Assembly (NCBI RefSeq): GCF_013410405.1
Contig: NZ_JACCFK010000001.1
Span: 4,092,001 to 4,156,000, forward strand
Length of the DNA stretch: 64,000 nt
Direction: 5' to 3'
Origin: Amycolatopsis endophytica
GTDB taxonomy: Bacteria > Actinomycetota > Actinomycetes > Mycobacteriales > Pseudonocardiaceae
Positions 35,522-43,719 of the stretch are shown piece after piece; positions within the stretch are counted from its first letter, which is position 1, and each line of letters opens with the position of its first letter. The notes beneath the pieces were generated by a model. The model made no database searches. It had not been told where the DNA came from and worked only from the letters and a program-made list of their open reading frames with translations. Both the position numbers and the translations under genes were made by a program.

Positions 35522-37635
35522 GAGGTGCTCCCGGCGGTGCGGCGGATGATCAGGTTGCCGAGCGAATCCACCACGCCGGTGGTGCCACTCGGGACGACGA
35601 CGGTGGTCGTGGGGACCTCGACGATGGCCGGGCCGGTGAGCTCGTGCCCGGCGCGCAGCTCGCGGTAGTCGTAGACGGGGGTGTCGACGTAGCCGGTGGC
35701 GGCGTCGAGGCACACCGGCCGCCGTCCCGCGAGCGCACTGGCCGGATCCGGTGAGTCCGCGGCCGGCACCGTGGGCAGCTCGGGCGAGAACGGGAGCACG
35801 CCGATGCCCCGTACCCGGAAGGTGATGGCCTGGATGCCTGCTTCGCGGAAGCCCGCGTCCTTGCCGTAGAGCGCGGCGTAGCGCTCCTCGAACGCCTCCG
35901 CGGCCTCCTCGATCGCGGGCGCGTCCAGCGGACCGCTCACCACCGGCGTGGTGACCTCCGCGAGCTGCATCGAGTAGCGCATGTCGATCTCGCGGTGCAG
36001 CTCGACGGTCTTGAACCGCACGCCCTGGCGGTCGAGCCCCTCGCGGACCTGCTTCTCCAGATCGGCGAAGTTCCGTTCGGCCCGGGCCGGATCGAACGGC
36101 ACGATCGTCGGATCGGACAGCTCGGCCGCCAGCGCGATGTCCGAGGATGCCAGGCCGTAGGCGGAGAAGGCGGACGCCACCGGGCCCAGCGGGACCACGA
36201 CCTCGTCGACCCCGACCTCGGCGGCGTAGCCGGCGCAGTGCGCGGGCCCGGCGCCGCCGAACGCGTAGAGCACGAATTCGCGCGGGTCGTGCCCGGCCTC
36301 GACGACGGTCTTGCGCAACAGGTCGCCGGTCTGGGCGTTCTGCACCGTGTAGATGGCGGCGGCCGCCTCCTCGACCGAGAGGCCGAGTGGTTTCGCGATC
36401 TGCGTGTCGATCGCCTGGCGCGCCAGGTCGAGTGACAGCGGTTTGCGACCACCGAGCAGACCGCGCTCGGGCAGGATGCCGAGCACGAGGTTGGCGTCGG
36501 TGTTGGTCGGCTCGGTGCCGCCGTTGCCGTAGCAGGCGGGGCCTGGCACGGCCTGCGCGCTGCGCGGGCCGATGCGCAGGTTCCCGCCCGCGTCGAGCCA
36601 GGCGATCGCGCCGCCGCCGGAACCGATCGCGTCGACCCGCAGGGTGGGCACGTTGATCGGGTGGTGGTTGATCACGGTGGTGGTGTCGCGGACCGGTTCG
36701 CCGTCCACGACCAGCCCGGCCAGGAACGTGGTGCCGCCGACGTCGGTGGAGATGATGTTGCGGTGGCCCAGCTGACGTCCCAGCGCCACCGACCCGATCA
36801 CCCCGCCCGTCAGGACGGACCCGACCGTGCTGATCGCGGTGGCAGGCGCTTCCTTGGCCGCGACGGCACCGCCGTTGCTCTGCATCACCAGCAGCGGGCC
36901 GGACAGCCGGTTCTCGTGGAGTGTGTTCTCCAGGGTGGTGAGGTAGTCGCGCAGGCCAGGGCCGATCTGGGTGCTCATGATCGTGGTGGCGTTGCGGGCG
37001 AACTCGCGGATGCGGGGGCTGACCTCGCTGGAGAGCGCGACGAAGACATCCGGGTCCTGCTCGGCGACCAGTTCGCGGAGCCGTCGTTCGTGGGCGGGGT
37101 TGCGGAACGACCACAGCAGTGACACGGCGATGGCGCGCACGCCGTCGTCGAGCAGTGCCCGGATGGCGGCGCGGGCCGCGGTCTCGTCGAGGGGGACCAC
37201 GACGCGGCCGTCGCGGTCGATCCGTTCGGTCACTTCGAGCGCGTGGCGTTTCGGCAGCAGGGTGTGGTCCTTGGCCTGGCCGAGCACGTTCTGCAGCTCG
37301 TGCGGCGAACGGCCGAGGTAGCGGCCTTCGACGTTCATGATGAAGATCGAGTCGCGGTGGCCCCTGGTGGTCAGGAATCCGACCGGGGGCACGTTGCCCA
37401 TCACCAGCGCGTTGAGCGAGGACGTCGTGCCGTGCGCGATGTGGTGGGTGTCGGCCAGCATCTCCGGCAGCGGCCTGCCCAGCTGCTCGGCCAGCAGCTC
37501 CAGGACGTCGAGGACGCCACGGGAGTAGTCCGGCGGGGTGGACGGGGACTTGGCGGCGAGAACCGTCCCCGCGTCGTCGTCGAGAACGGCGTCGGTGAAC
37601 GTGCCGCCCACGTCCACGCCGATGACATACGCCAT
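35518..37635 (-). CDS. hydantoinase A/acetone carboxylase beta-like ATPase subunit
   Basis: A 705-residue HyuA-family protein with an N-terminal actin-like ATPase fold: VIGVDVGGTFTDAVLDDDAG, THHIAHGTTSSLNALVMG, STDVGGTTFLAGLVVDGEP and VLYAFGGAGPAHCAGYAAEVGV. It would activate substrate or bicarbonate as a phosphate ester for the HyuB partner. ATG 37635 has AAAGGAG upstream. It is divergent from the monooxygenase/ligase genes across an AT-rich 198-bp control region. Confidence 0.92.
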   Translation of the reverse strand: MAYVIGVDVGGTFTDAVLDDDAGTVLAAKSPSTPPDYSRGVLDVLELLAEQLGRPLPEMLADTHHIAHGTTSSLNALVMGNVPPVGFLTTRGHRDSIFIMNVEGRYLGRSPHELQNVLGQAKDHTLLPKRHALEVTERIDRDGRVVVPLDETAARAAIRALLDDGVRAIAVSLLWSFRNPAHERRLRELVAEQDPDVFVALSSEVSPRIREFARNATTIMSTQIGPGLRDYLTTLENTLHENRLSGPLLVMQSNGGAVAAKEAPATAISTVGSVLTGGVIGSVALGRQLGHRNIISTDVGGTTFLAGLVVDGEPVRDTTTVINHHPINVPTLRVDAIGSGGGAIAWLDAGGNLRIGPRSAQAVPGPACYGNGGTEPTNTDANLVLGILPERGLLGGRKPLSLDLARQAIDTQIAKPLGLSVEEAAAAIYTVQNAQTGDLLRKTVVEAGHDPREFVLYAFGGAGPAHCAGYAAEVGVDEVVVPLGPVASAFSAYGLASSDIALAAELSDPTIVPFDPARAERNFADLEKQVREGLDRQGVRFKTVELHREIDMRYSMQLAEVTTPVVSGPLDAPAIEEAAEAFEERYAALYGKDAGFREAGIQAITFRVRGIGVLPFSPELPTVPAADSPDPASALAGRRPVCLDAATGYVDTPVYDYRELRAGHELTGPAIVEVPTTTVVVPSGTTGVVDSLGNLIIRRTAGSTS

Positions 37636-37833
37636 GACTCACGCTCCTTTGCGTGGAGGCGGCTGCGGGGCGCCCACGGGGCGCGTCCGGAGGCCACGAG
37701 TGGTTACGGATATGTAGAGTATTAAACGTATGTGTTTGACGTCAAGCGCCCCGGTCCTTGACTCTTCTTCGTCTATGTCTAATCATTTACGTTGTCGTCA
37801 ATCGATGAGTGAGCCGTGAAAGTGGAGGTCAGG
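37636..37833. promoter_or_regulatory. AT-rich divergent control region, hyuAB versus monooxygenase operon
   Basis: This stretch is much richer in A and T than the surrounding genes. It contains the perfect palindrome TTGACGTCAA (37736-37745) and an AAAC-N6-GTTT inverted repeat just upstream of it (37724-37737). It should hold both divergent promoters and regulator sites. The TetR at 41871 is one candidate regulator. Confidence 0.5.
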
Positions 37834-39372
37834 ATGCAAGTACGCCGCGCCGCCGTCCTCGGCGGAGGCCCCGGCGGTCTGTACGCCGCGCGCCTGCTGA
37901 AGCTGGCCCAGCCGTCCTGTGAGGTCGTCGTGCACGAGCAGGGCGATCCGGACACAACGTTCGGTTTCGGCGTGGGCCTGGCGGCGGGCACCCAGCGCAA
38001 ACTCGAAGCCGCCGATCCGGACACGCTCCGGGACCTGGTGGTCGCGGGATGCCGCCACGACATGACGATGTCGGTGGGCGGCCGGATGACGCGCGTGCGC
38101 AACGACCGGTTGATCGGCATCGCACGGACCGAACTGCTCGCCGTACTGCAACGGCACGCCGAAAAGGCCGGGGTCCGCATCGAATACGGAACACGGCGCG
38201 GCACCGGCGAGTTCGACGCGGACGTCGTCATCGCCGCCGACGGCGTCAGCAGCGCCACGAGGGCCGCGGGTGACTTCGGCGAGACCATCGACGTCGGACG
38301 CGGGCTCTACCTGTGGTGCGGCGCCGACTTCGCGTTGCCCGACGCGTTGTTCGCCCCGGTCGAAACCGGGCACGGCGTGTTCGTGACCCATGCCTATCCC
38401 TACTCGGGCGGGCGCAGCACGTTCCTGATCGAGACGGACGAGGAGACCTGGCGGCGTGCCGGGTTCGACCGCACGACCGACGCGACCCCGCCCGACGCCT
38501 CCGACGCCACCTCCCTGCGTTACCTCGAAGAGGTGTTCGCCGGGGAACTGCGCGGACATCCGCTGATCGGCAACCGGACCCGCTGGACCCGGTTCCGGAC
38601 CGTGCGGTGCGCGCGCTGGTCCGACGGGCGGACGGTCCTGCTCGGGGACGCGGCGCACACCGCGCACTTTTCCGTCGGCTCGGGCACGAAGCTCGCGATG
38701 GAGGACGCGATCGCGCTGGTCGAAGCGCTGGACCAGGAGCCGGACGTGGGTTCGGCGTATGCGCGGTACGAGGCCACGCGCCGCCCGGCCGTCGAGCGGC
38801 TGCAGGAGCTGGCGCGGCGCAGCCGGCTGTGGTGGGAATCGTTCCCGTCGCGTCTGCACCTCCCGGTCGAACAGCTCATGGTCGCCTACATGACCAGGGC
38901 GGGCAACGTCCCGCTCGACCGCTTCGCCGAGGGCAACCCGGACGTCGTCACCGCCGCCGCCGAGCAGTACGCGAAGGCCCCGCCCCCGGCGGGGGACCTC
39001 GTCGACTGGGTGCTGGACCAACCACTGCGGCACGGGGAAACCGAGTTCCCCCACCGGGTTCTGCCCGCCGTGCCGGACGGTCTGACCGTCACCGAGTTCG
39101 CCGATGTCGTCACCGACCCCTGGAACAAGACCGGAGACGACGTCGTCGCGCGGGCGCGGCAGGCCCGCCGGGACGGAGCCGACGGGTTCCGGTTCGCCGG
39201 ACCCGCGGACCGCCTCGCGGTGCTGACCAGGCTGGACCTGGCCGAACGGGTGCGGACCGAAGTCGGCGGGCTCATCATCGTGGACGGTCCGGCGAGCGCG
39301 CGGGCGGATCTGGCGGCCGGCCTGATCAGCGGGCGTTGTGACCTGGTCTCGTTCACGGAGGAGGAGGCATGA
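37834..39372 (+). CDS. FAD monooxygenase, aryl-CoA hydroxylase type
   Basis: A 512-residue flavoprotein. The N-terminal ~390 residues match the group-A flavin hydroxylase part of anthraniloyl-CoA monooxygenase and salicylyl-CoA 5-hydroxylase: AVLGGGPGGLYAARLLKLAQP, DTTFGFGVGLAAGTQRKLEAADP, LLGDAAHTAHFSVGSGTKLAMEDA. The C-terminal ~120 residues (HRVLPAVPDGLTVTEFADVV to the end) look like a shortened relict of an old-yellow-enzyme-like module. ATG 37834 has GGAGG upstream. It is coupled by ATGA to an acyl-CoA/AMP ligase, consistent with a CoA-thioester substrate. Confidence 0.85.
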   Translation: MQVRRAAVLGGGPGGLYAARLLKLAQPSCEVVVHEQGDPDTTFGFGVGLAAGTQRKLEAADPDTLRDLVVAGCRHDMTMSVGGRMTRVRNDRLIGIARTELLAVLQRHAEKAGVRIEYGTRRGTGEFDADVVIAADGVSSATRAAGDFGETIDVGRGLYLWCGADFALPDALFAPVETGHGVFVTHAYPYSGGRSTFLIETDEETWRRAGFDRTTDATPPDASDATSLRYLEEVFAGELRGHPLIGNRTRWTRFRTVRCARWSDGRTVLLGDAAHTAHFSVGSGTKLAMEDAIALVEALDQEPDVGSAYARYEATRRPAVERLQELARRSRLWWESFPSRLHLPVEQLMVAYMTRAGNVPLDRFAEGNPDVVTAAAEQYAKAPPPAGDLVDWVLDQPLRHGETEFPHRVLPAVPDGLTVTEFADVVTDPWNKTGDDVVARARQARRDGADGFRFAGPADRLAVLTRLDLAERVRTEVGGLIIVDGPASARADLAAGLISGRCDLVSFTEEEA

Positions 39373-41087
39373 ACACCGGCAGGTGGGGTTCGCGGCTGGT
39401 CGCCTACCCCGAAGACGCGGTGCGCCGTTACCGGCAGGCAGGGCTGTGGGGCACGCGCACCATCGCGGACGAACTGCACGCGGTCGCGACCGGTCATCCG
39501 GACCGCGACGCCGTCGTCGCGGTCGACGGGCGGATGACCTTCCGGGAACTGGACGAGCGCACCGATCGCCTGGCGGCCGGCCTGGTGGGGCTGGGACTCG
39601 TCCCGGGCGACCCGGTGCTGTTCCAGGTGACCAACCGGCTGGGGGTCATCCTCGCCTGGTACGGGGTGCTCAAGGCCGGGCTGGTCCCGGTGTGCACCCT
39701 GGCCGCCCATCGTGGCCACGAGATCGGCGAGATCAGCCGCCGGGTCGGCGCCGTCGCCCACCTCGTCGAGGCGGGCACACGCGGATTCGACCTCGTCGGC
39801 TTCGCCGTCGAGCACCGGCGGGACCACCCGTCGCTACGGCACGTGCTGGTGCTGGGCGGGACCACGGACACGGGCGTGACCGCGATCGAATCCCTCGGTG
39901 CGGGCATCGACCCGCGGACCGCGCGCGCGACCGTCGAGGAGGTCCAGCGCGGCATCGGCCCCGACGACGTCGCGGTCTTCCAGCTCTCCGGGGGGACCAC
40001 CGGCGTGCCCAAGGTGATCCCGCGGTTGCACGCCGAATACTGGTACAACGCCGCGGAGTACGCGCGGTCGTGGGGGTGGGACGCCGATACCCGCGTCGCG
40101 CACCTGATTCCCGTCATCCACAACGCGGGGATCGTGTGCGCGGTTCACGGCCCGCACAGCGTGGGTGCGTGCCTGGTGCTCGGCACCGCCGATCCGGACG
40201 TCTCGTTGCCGTTGATGGCCAGGGAAGGCGTCACGCACGCGCTGCTCGGCCACGGGCATTTCAAGACGGTCGGCCTGCCCGGTTTCGCGGCCGCCACGGC
40301 GTCGGCGAACCAGGTGGTGCTCTCCGGCACCAAAGTGCCCGCCGAGCTTTTCGGGGAACTCGAACGCCGTGGACTGTGGTCCGGGCAGCTGTTCGGCATG
40401 GGGGAGGGGTTGTTCCTCACGACCCGTCCCGGCGCCCCCCGTGAGGCGCGCGCGGAGACGGTCGGAACTCCCTTGTCCACATTGGATGAAGTGCGTGTTC
40501 TCGTGCCGGGGGAGGAGACCGAGGTCGCCGACGGGGAGATCGGCGAACTGTGCTGCCGCGGCCCCTACACCCTCCGCGGCTACTTCGACGCACCCGAGCA
40601 CAACGGGACGGCGTTCACTTCGGACGGCTTCTACCGGACCGGGGATCTCGCCGCGATCCGGCGGATCGACGGGGAACGGTACGTCACCATCGAGGGCCGG
40701 ATCAAGGACCTGATCAACAGGGGCGGGGAGAAGATCAACGCCGAGGAGGTGGAATCGTTGTTGCTGCGCCACCCGCGGGTGGTCGGTGCCGCCGTGGTCG
40801 CCATGCCCGATTCCCGGCTCGGCGAGCGCGCCTGCGCCTACGTCGTGGTGGAGGGTGAACCACTCACCCTGCATCAGGTGCAGCAGCATTTCGCGGCGCT
40901 GCAGGTGGCGAAGTTCAAATGGCCCGAACGCATCGAACCGCTTCCCGAGATCCCCCGCACCCTGGTCGGGAAAATGGACAAGAAGCGCCTGCACGCCGAC
41001 ATCGTCCGGAAGATCGCGGCCGAGCGCGCCGCGGCCGAAGGGCAGGAAAGCGCAGTCACGGCACCCACTTCAGGAGGAACCCGGTGA
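39369..41087 (+). CDS. AMP-dependent aryl acid-CoA/AMP ligase
   Basis: A 572-residue ANL-family enzyme, closest in style to 2,3-dihydroxybenzoate-AMP or salicylate ligases. Motifs: QLSGGTTGVPKVIPRLHAEY (P-loop), GMGEGLFLTT, YRTGDLAAI, IEGRIKDLINRGGEKINAEEVE and C-terminal PRTLVGKMDKKRL with the catalytic lysine. It activates an aromatic acid, presumably for the coupled monooxygenase. It overlaps both neighbours (ATGA before, GTGA after). Confidence 0.92.
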   Translation: MNTGRWGSRLVAYPEDAVRRYRQAGLWGTRTIADELHAVATGHPDRDAVVAVDGRMTFRELDERTDRLAAGLVGLGLVPGDPVLFQVTNRLGVILAWYGVLKAGLVPVCTLAAHRGHEIGEISRRVGAVAHLVEAGTRGFDLVGFAVEHRRDHPSLRHVLVLGGTTDTGVTAIESLGAGIDPRTARATVEEVQRGIGPDDVAVFQLSGGTTGVPKVIPRLHAEYWYNAAEYARSWGWDADTRVAHLIPVIHNAGIVCAVHGPHSVGACLVLGTADPDVSLPLMAREGVTHALLGHGHFKTVGLPGFAAATASANQVVLSGTKVPAELFGELERRGLWSGQLFGMGEGLFLTTRPGAPREARAETVGTPLSTLDEVRVLVPGEETEVADGEIGELCCRGPYTLRGYFDAPEHNGTAFTSDGFYRTGDLAAIRRIDGERYVTIEGRIKDLINRGGEKINAEEVESLLLRHPRVVGAAVVAMPDSRLGERACAYVVVEGEPLTLHQVQQHFAALQVAKFKWPERIEPLPEIPRTLVGKMDKKRLHADIVRKIAAERAAAEGQESAVTAPTSGGTR

Positions 41088-41842
41088 CCACTCACCGCAT
41101 CGGACTCGTCGTCCCCAGCTCCAACGTCACGGTCGAGACGGAGGTTCCCGCGCTGCTGGGCCGCCACGACGGCGGCCGGTTTTCCTTCCACTCCAGCCGG
41201 ATGCGGATGCACCAGGTGTCCCCGGAGGAGCTGCGGGCCATGAACGCGCAGCGGGAACGGTGCGTTGACGAACTCGTCGACGCGGGTGTGGACGCGGTGC
41301 TCTACGCGTGCCTGGTCGCGCTGATGGCCCAGGGACCCGGTGAGCACCAGCGCACCGAGGCCGCGGTGACCGCGCAGTTCGCGAGCGCGGGCCAGCGGCC
41401 GGCGGTGCTCTCCAGCGCCGGGGCGCTCGTCGAAGGGCTCGCCGCTCTCGGCGCCCGCCGCATCGCACTGGTCACCCCCTACCTGCGCCCGCTGGCGGAA
41501 CAGGTCGTCGCCTACCTCGAGTCGGAGGGCATCACCGTGCTCGACTGGGCCGCACTCGAAGTGGGTGACAACGCGGAGGTCGGCTGCATCCCGGGTGACC
41601 GGGTGATGCGGGCGGCTCGTGGGCTCGATCTTTCCGGTGCCGACGCGCTCGTCATCTCCGCGTGCGTGCAGATGCCGTCGCTGGACCTGATCGAACCCGC
41701 CGAGGCCGAATTCGGCATTCCCGTCCTCTCGGCCGCCACGGCCGGTGCGTTCACCCTGCTGCGTCACCTCGGCCTGCCCCCGGTGTTGCCGGGAGCCGGA
41801 CGGCTCCTGTCCGCGGACCGGGCATCCGTGGCGACACAGTGA
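41084..41842 (+). CDS. maiA: maleate cis-trans isomerase
   Basis: A 252-residue Asp/Glu racemase-superfamily protein. The two catalytic cysteines are Cys76 (VLYACLVAL) and Cys194 (VISACVQMPS), at the positions known for Nocardia maleate isomerase; PSSNVTVETEVPALL is the N-terminal family signature. It converts maleate to fumarate, a last step of gentisate-, nicotinate- or maleamate-type pathways. GTG 41084 has CAGGAGG upstream and overlaps the ligase stop. An arylmalonate decarboxylase-like role is less likely given both cysteines. Confidence 0.85.
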   Translation: MTTHRIGLVVPSSNVTVETEVPALLGRHDGGRFSFHSSRMRMHQVSPEELRAMNAQRERCVDELVDAGVDAVLYACLVALMAQGPGEHQRTEAAVTAQFASAGQRPAVLSSAGALVEGLAALGARRIALVTPYLRPLAEQVVAYLESEGITVLDWAALEVGDNAEVGCIPGDRVMRAARGLDLSGADALVISACVQMPSLDLIEPAEAEFGIPVLSAATAGAFTLLRHLGLPPVLPGAGRLLSADRASVATQ

Positions 41843-41870
41843 AGCGTGCCCCCACCCCTGCCCCACTATC

Positions 41871-42659
41871 ATGGTCACCATGACCGGCAGCTCGCGGCGA
41901 AAGTCCGCACCGCGGAAGGCTGAGACGTCGTCTCCGCGGGCCGGCGGCACCGACGCGGCGAACGGTGACAAGCCGGCCCGCGTCACGACCGCCCGCCGCG
42001 AGCTCGTCGAGAACGAGATGTACGAGCAGGCCACCCGGCTGTTCGCCGAACGCGGATTCGCCGGTACGAGCCTGCAGGACATCGCGGACGCGATCGGCAT
42101 CACCCGGCCCGCTCTGTACTACTACGTCAAGAGCAAGGACGAGTTGCTCGCCAAGCTGGTCACCGAGGTCACCGACGGTCCGCTGGTCGAGCTCAAGGAG
42201 CTGCTGGCGCACACGGCCCTCGATCCGGTGGCGCAGCTGCGCGCGATCGTGGAGGTCATCGTGCGGCGCCGGGTGACCCAGCCGGCCAGGTTCCGCCTCC
42301 TCATCCGGTCCGAAGCCGAGCTCCCGGACGAGCTGACCGCGGCCTACGACGAGAGCAGGCGCGTGGTGCTGAAGACGGTCGCCCAGGTCGTCGAGGACGG
42401 GATCAGGGCAGGCCAGTTCCGGCCGGTCGACGCCCGGATCGCCGCGCTGGGCGTGCTGGGACTGTGCAACTGGGTGGCGTGGTGGTTCCAGCCCGGCGGC
42501 CGGGACAGCGAAGACAGCGTCACCGAGCAGCTCGCCGACATGGCGATCGCCGCGTTGCGCAGGGCGGATCATCACCTCCTCGACGGCGAGGGGCCGGAAG
42601 CCGCGTTGAAGATGCTGCGGCAGGACCTCGACCACCTCGAACGCATCATCAAGAACTGA
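41871..42659 (+). CDS. TetR-family transcriptional regulator
   Basis: A regulator of 262 residues (259 if started at ATG 41880) with a long, charged, probably disordered N-terminal extension of ~40 residues. The helix-turn-helix is YEQATRLFAERGFAGTSLQDIADAIGITRPALYYYVKSKDELLAKLV. The C-terminal domain has several Trp (NWVAWWFQPGG), possibly a hydrophobic pocket. No ribosome site is obvious, so it may be leaderless. It likely controls the surrounding aromatic-acid genes, possibly via GTCAA/TTGAC palindromes at 42755 and 37736. Confidence 0.92.
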   Translation: MVTMTGSSRRKSAPRKAETSSPRAGGTDAANGDKPARVTTARRELVENEMYEQATRLFAERGFAGTSLQDIADAIGITRPALYYYVKSKDELLAKLVTEVTDGPLVELKELLAHTALDPVAQLRAIVEVIVRRRVTQPARFRLLIRSEAELPDELTAAYDESRRVVLKTVAQVVEDGIRAGQFRPVDARIAALGVLGLCNWVAWWFQPGGRDSEDSVTEQLADMAIAALRRADHHLLDGEGPEAALKMLRQDLDHLERIIKN

Positions 42660-42662
42660 CCC

Positions 42663-42714
42663 GCACGCCGACGAGCTCCCCACCCCGCACCGGGAGGGGA
42701 GCTCGTCGGCGTGC
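42663..42714. terminator. terminator after the TetR gene
   Basis: Perfect 19-bp stem (42663-42681 with 42696-42714) with a 14-nt loop, directly after the TetR stop. Confidence 0.9.
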
Positions 42715-42754
42715 GCCCACGGACCATCCCGGTCACCCTGCTTTTATCTCACTC

Positions 42755-42792
42755 GTCAAACTGTTGACTCATCCGTAGACGCGTCGTAGCGT
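42755..42792 (+). promoter_or_regulatory. promoter with overlapping operator for the VOC-hydrolase operon
   Basis: TTGACT (42764-42769), a 17-bp spacer, then TAGCGT (42787-42792). The inverted repeat GTCAA-ACTG-TTGAC (42755-42768) covers the -35 box, a position suited to repression by a TetR-type protein. Confidence 0.65.
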
Positions 42793-42832
42793 TGCGGACA
42801 GCACGGCATTCGAAGCAGGCAGGAGGATGGCC

Positions 42833-43474
42833 ATGACAGAGCTGGACCACCGGGTGCGCGGAGTCGACCACGTCGCGTTCCCGACGTTCGACCCGGCCGC
42901 GACGGTGCGGTTCTACCGCGACGTGCTCGGGTTCCCGGTCGTGCACTCGATCTGCGCGGCCGGATGGGGACCCGAGGACCACCCGGACTTCATCCACTTC
43001 TTCTTCGACATCGGCAACGAGGACCGCATCGCGTTCTTCTACTACTTCGGCGCGAGCGAGGACATCGGCGGCGCGAAGGGGGCGAGGGGCGACGTCTACG
43101 CCCGGTTCGGCGCCGATGTCCCGGAGTTCTTCGTGCGGTCGCGGCACCTGGCGATCCACGTGGAGAACGAGGAGGATCTGCTGGAGTACCGGCGGCGCCT
43201 GGACGCCAGCGACTGGCCGGTGGAGATGCAGGTCCAGCACGAGACCATCGAGTCGATCTACACCCACGACCCGAACGGCTACATGTTCGAGATCACCAGG
43301 GCCATGCGGCCGGTCACGCCCCAGGAGGACCTGGACGCCAACCTCACCATCGACGCGTTGCTCGACGTGGTCGGCGAGCCGGAGCCGACGTTCGGCAAAC
43401 TGCTGGCGCGCAAGGCGGAACTGATCGTCGAGCGGGCCGCTGACTGGGAACTGGCGCAGGGGAGCGGGCGGTGA
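42833..43474 (+). CDS. VOC-superfamily protein (glyoxalase/ring-cleavage dioxygenase-like)
   Basis: A 213-residue vicinal-oxygen-chelate protein. The paired beta-alpha-beta modules are visible in VRGVDHVAFPTFDPAATVRFYRDVLGFPVV and SRHLAIHVENEEDLLEYRRRL, ending in SIYTHDPNGYMFEITR with the family Glu. Possible metal ligands are His in VDHVAF, His in HLAIHV and Glu in MFEITR. ATG 42833 is favoured over ATG 42827 by spacing from AGGAGG (42821-42826). It may act as an extradiol-type dioxygenase or isomerase in this pathway; not assignable further. Confidence 0.85.
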   Translation: MTELDHRVRGVDHVAFPTFDPAATVRFYRDVLGFPVVHSICAAGWGPEDHPDFIHFFFDIGNEDRIAFFYYFGASEDIGGAKGARGDVYARFGADVPEFFVRSRHLAIHVENEEDLLEYRRRLDASDWPVEMQVQHETIESIYTHDPNGYMFEITRAMRPVTPQEDLDANLTIDALLDVVGEPEPTFGKLLARKAELIVERAADWELAQGSGR

Positions 43475-43719
43475 GCACGCTCTACGTCCTGGACGTCCCG
43501 GAGAACACGCCGGTCGCCAAGGTGGCTGCCGAGGACCCCGCGGTGACCGTCGGGCGCATCGGCCCCTACTTCGAGATCAGTGCGGCGGGCACGATCGTGA
43601 TCGACCGCCGGGCCACCGGGTGCCGCCACGCGGTGTGGTACTCGGCCGTCGGCGGGGTCGCCAGGGACAGCCGCATCACCCAGCACGACAAGGACGCGCT
43701 GCGGGTGGAGCCGGCGTGA
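43471..43719 (+). CDS. conserved-looking small protein of unknown function (82 aa)
   Basis: An 82-residue protein starting at GTG 43471 inside the previous stop and ending inside the next start (GTGA on both sides), so it is tightly coupled in a three-gene unit. It reads STLYVLDVPENTPVAKVAAEDPAVTV and has one cysteine (ATGCRHAVWYSAVGG). No domain is recognised. The tight coupling suggests a partner or ancillary subunit of the VOC protein or the hydrolase. Confidence 0.7.
   Translation: MSTLYVLDVPENTPVAKVAAEDPAVTVGRIGPYFEISAAGTIVIDRRATGCRHAVWYSAVGGVARDSRITQHDKDALRVEPA

Noticed and set aside
33218..37642. One 1474-codon minus-strand open frame covering both Hyu genes
   Set aside because: Only its second half is the real HyuB. 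The first half is a shadow frame of hyuA, which reads correctly in another frame with its own start and ribosome site.
37834..41842. Nicotinate degradation (nic) assignment for the monooxygenase-isomerase genes
   Set aside because: A maleate isomerase is present, but the monooxygenase is of aryl-CoA type, a CoA/AMP ligase is coupled to it, and no clear NicX or NicD is seen.
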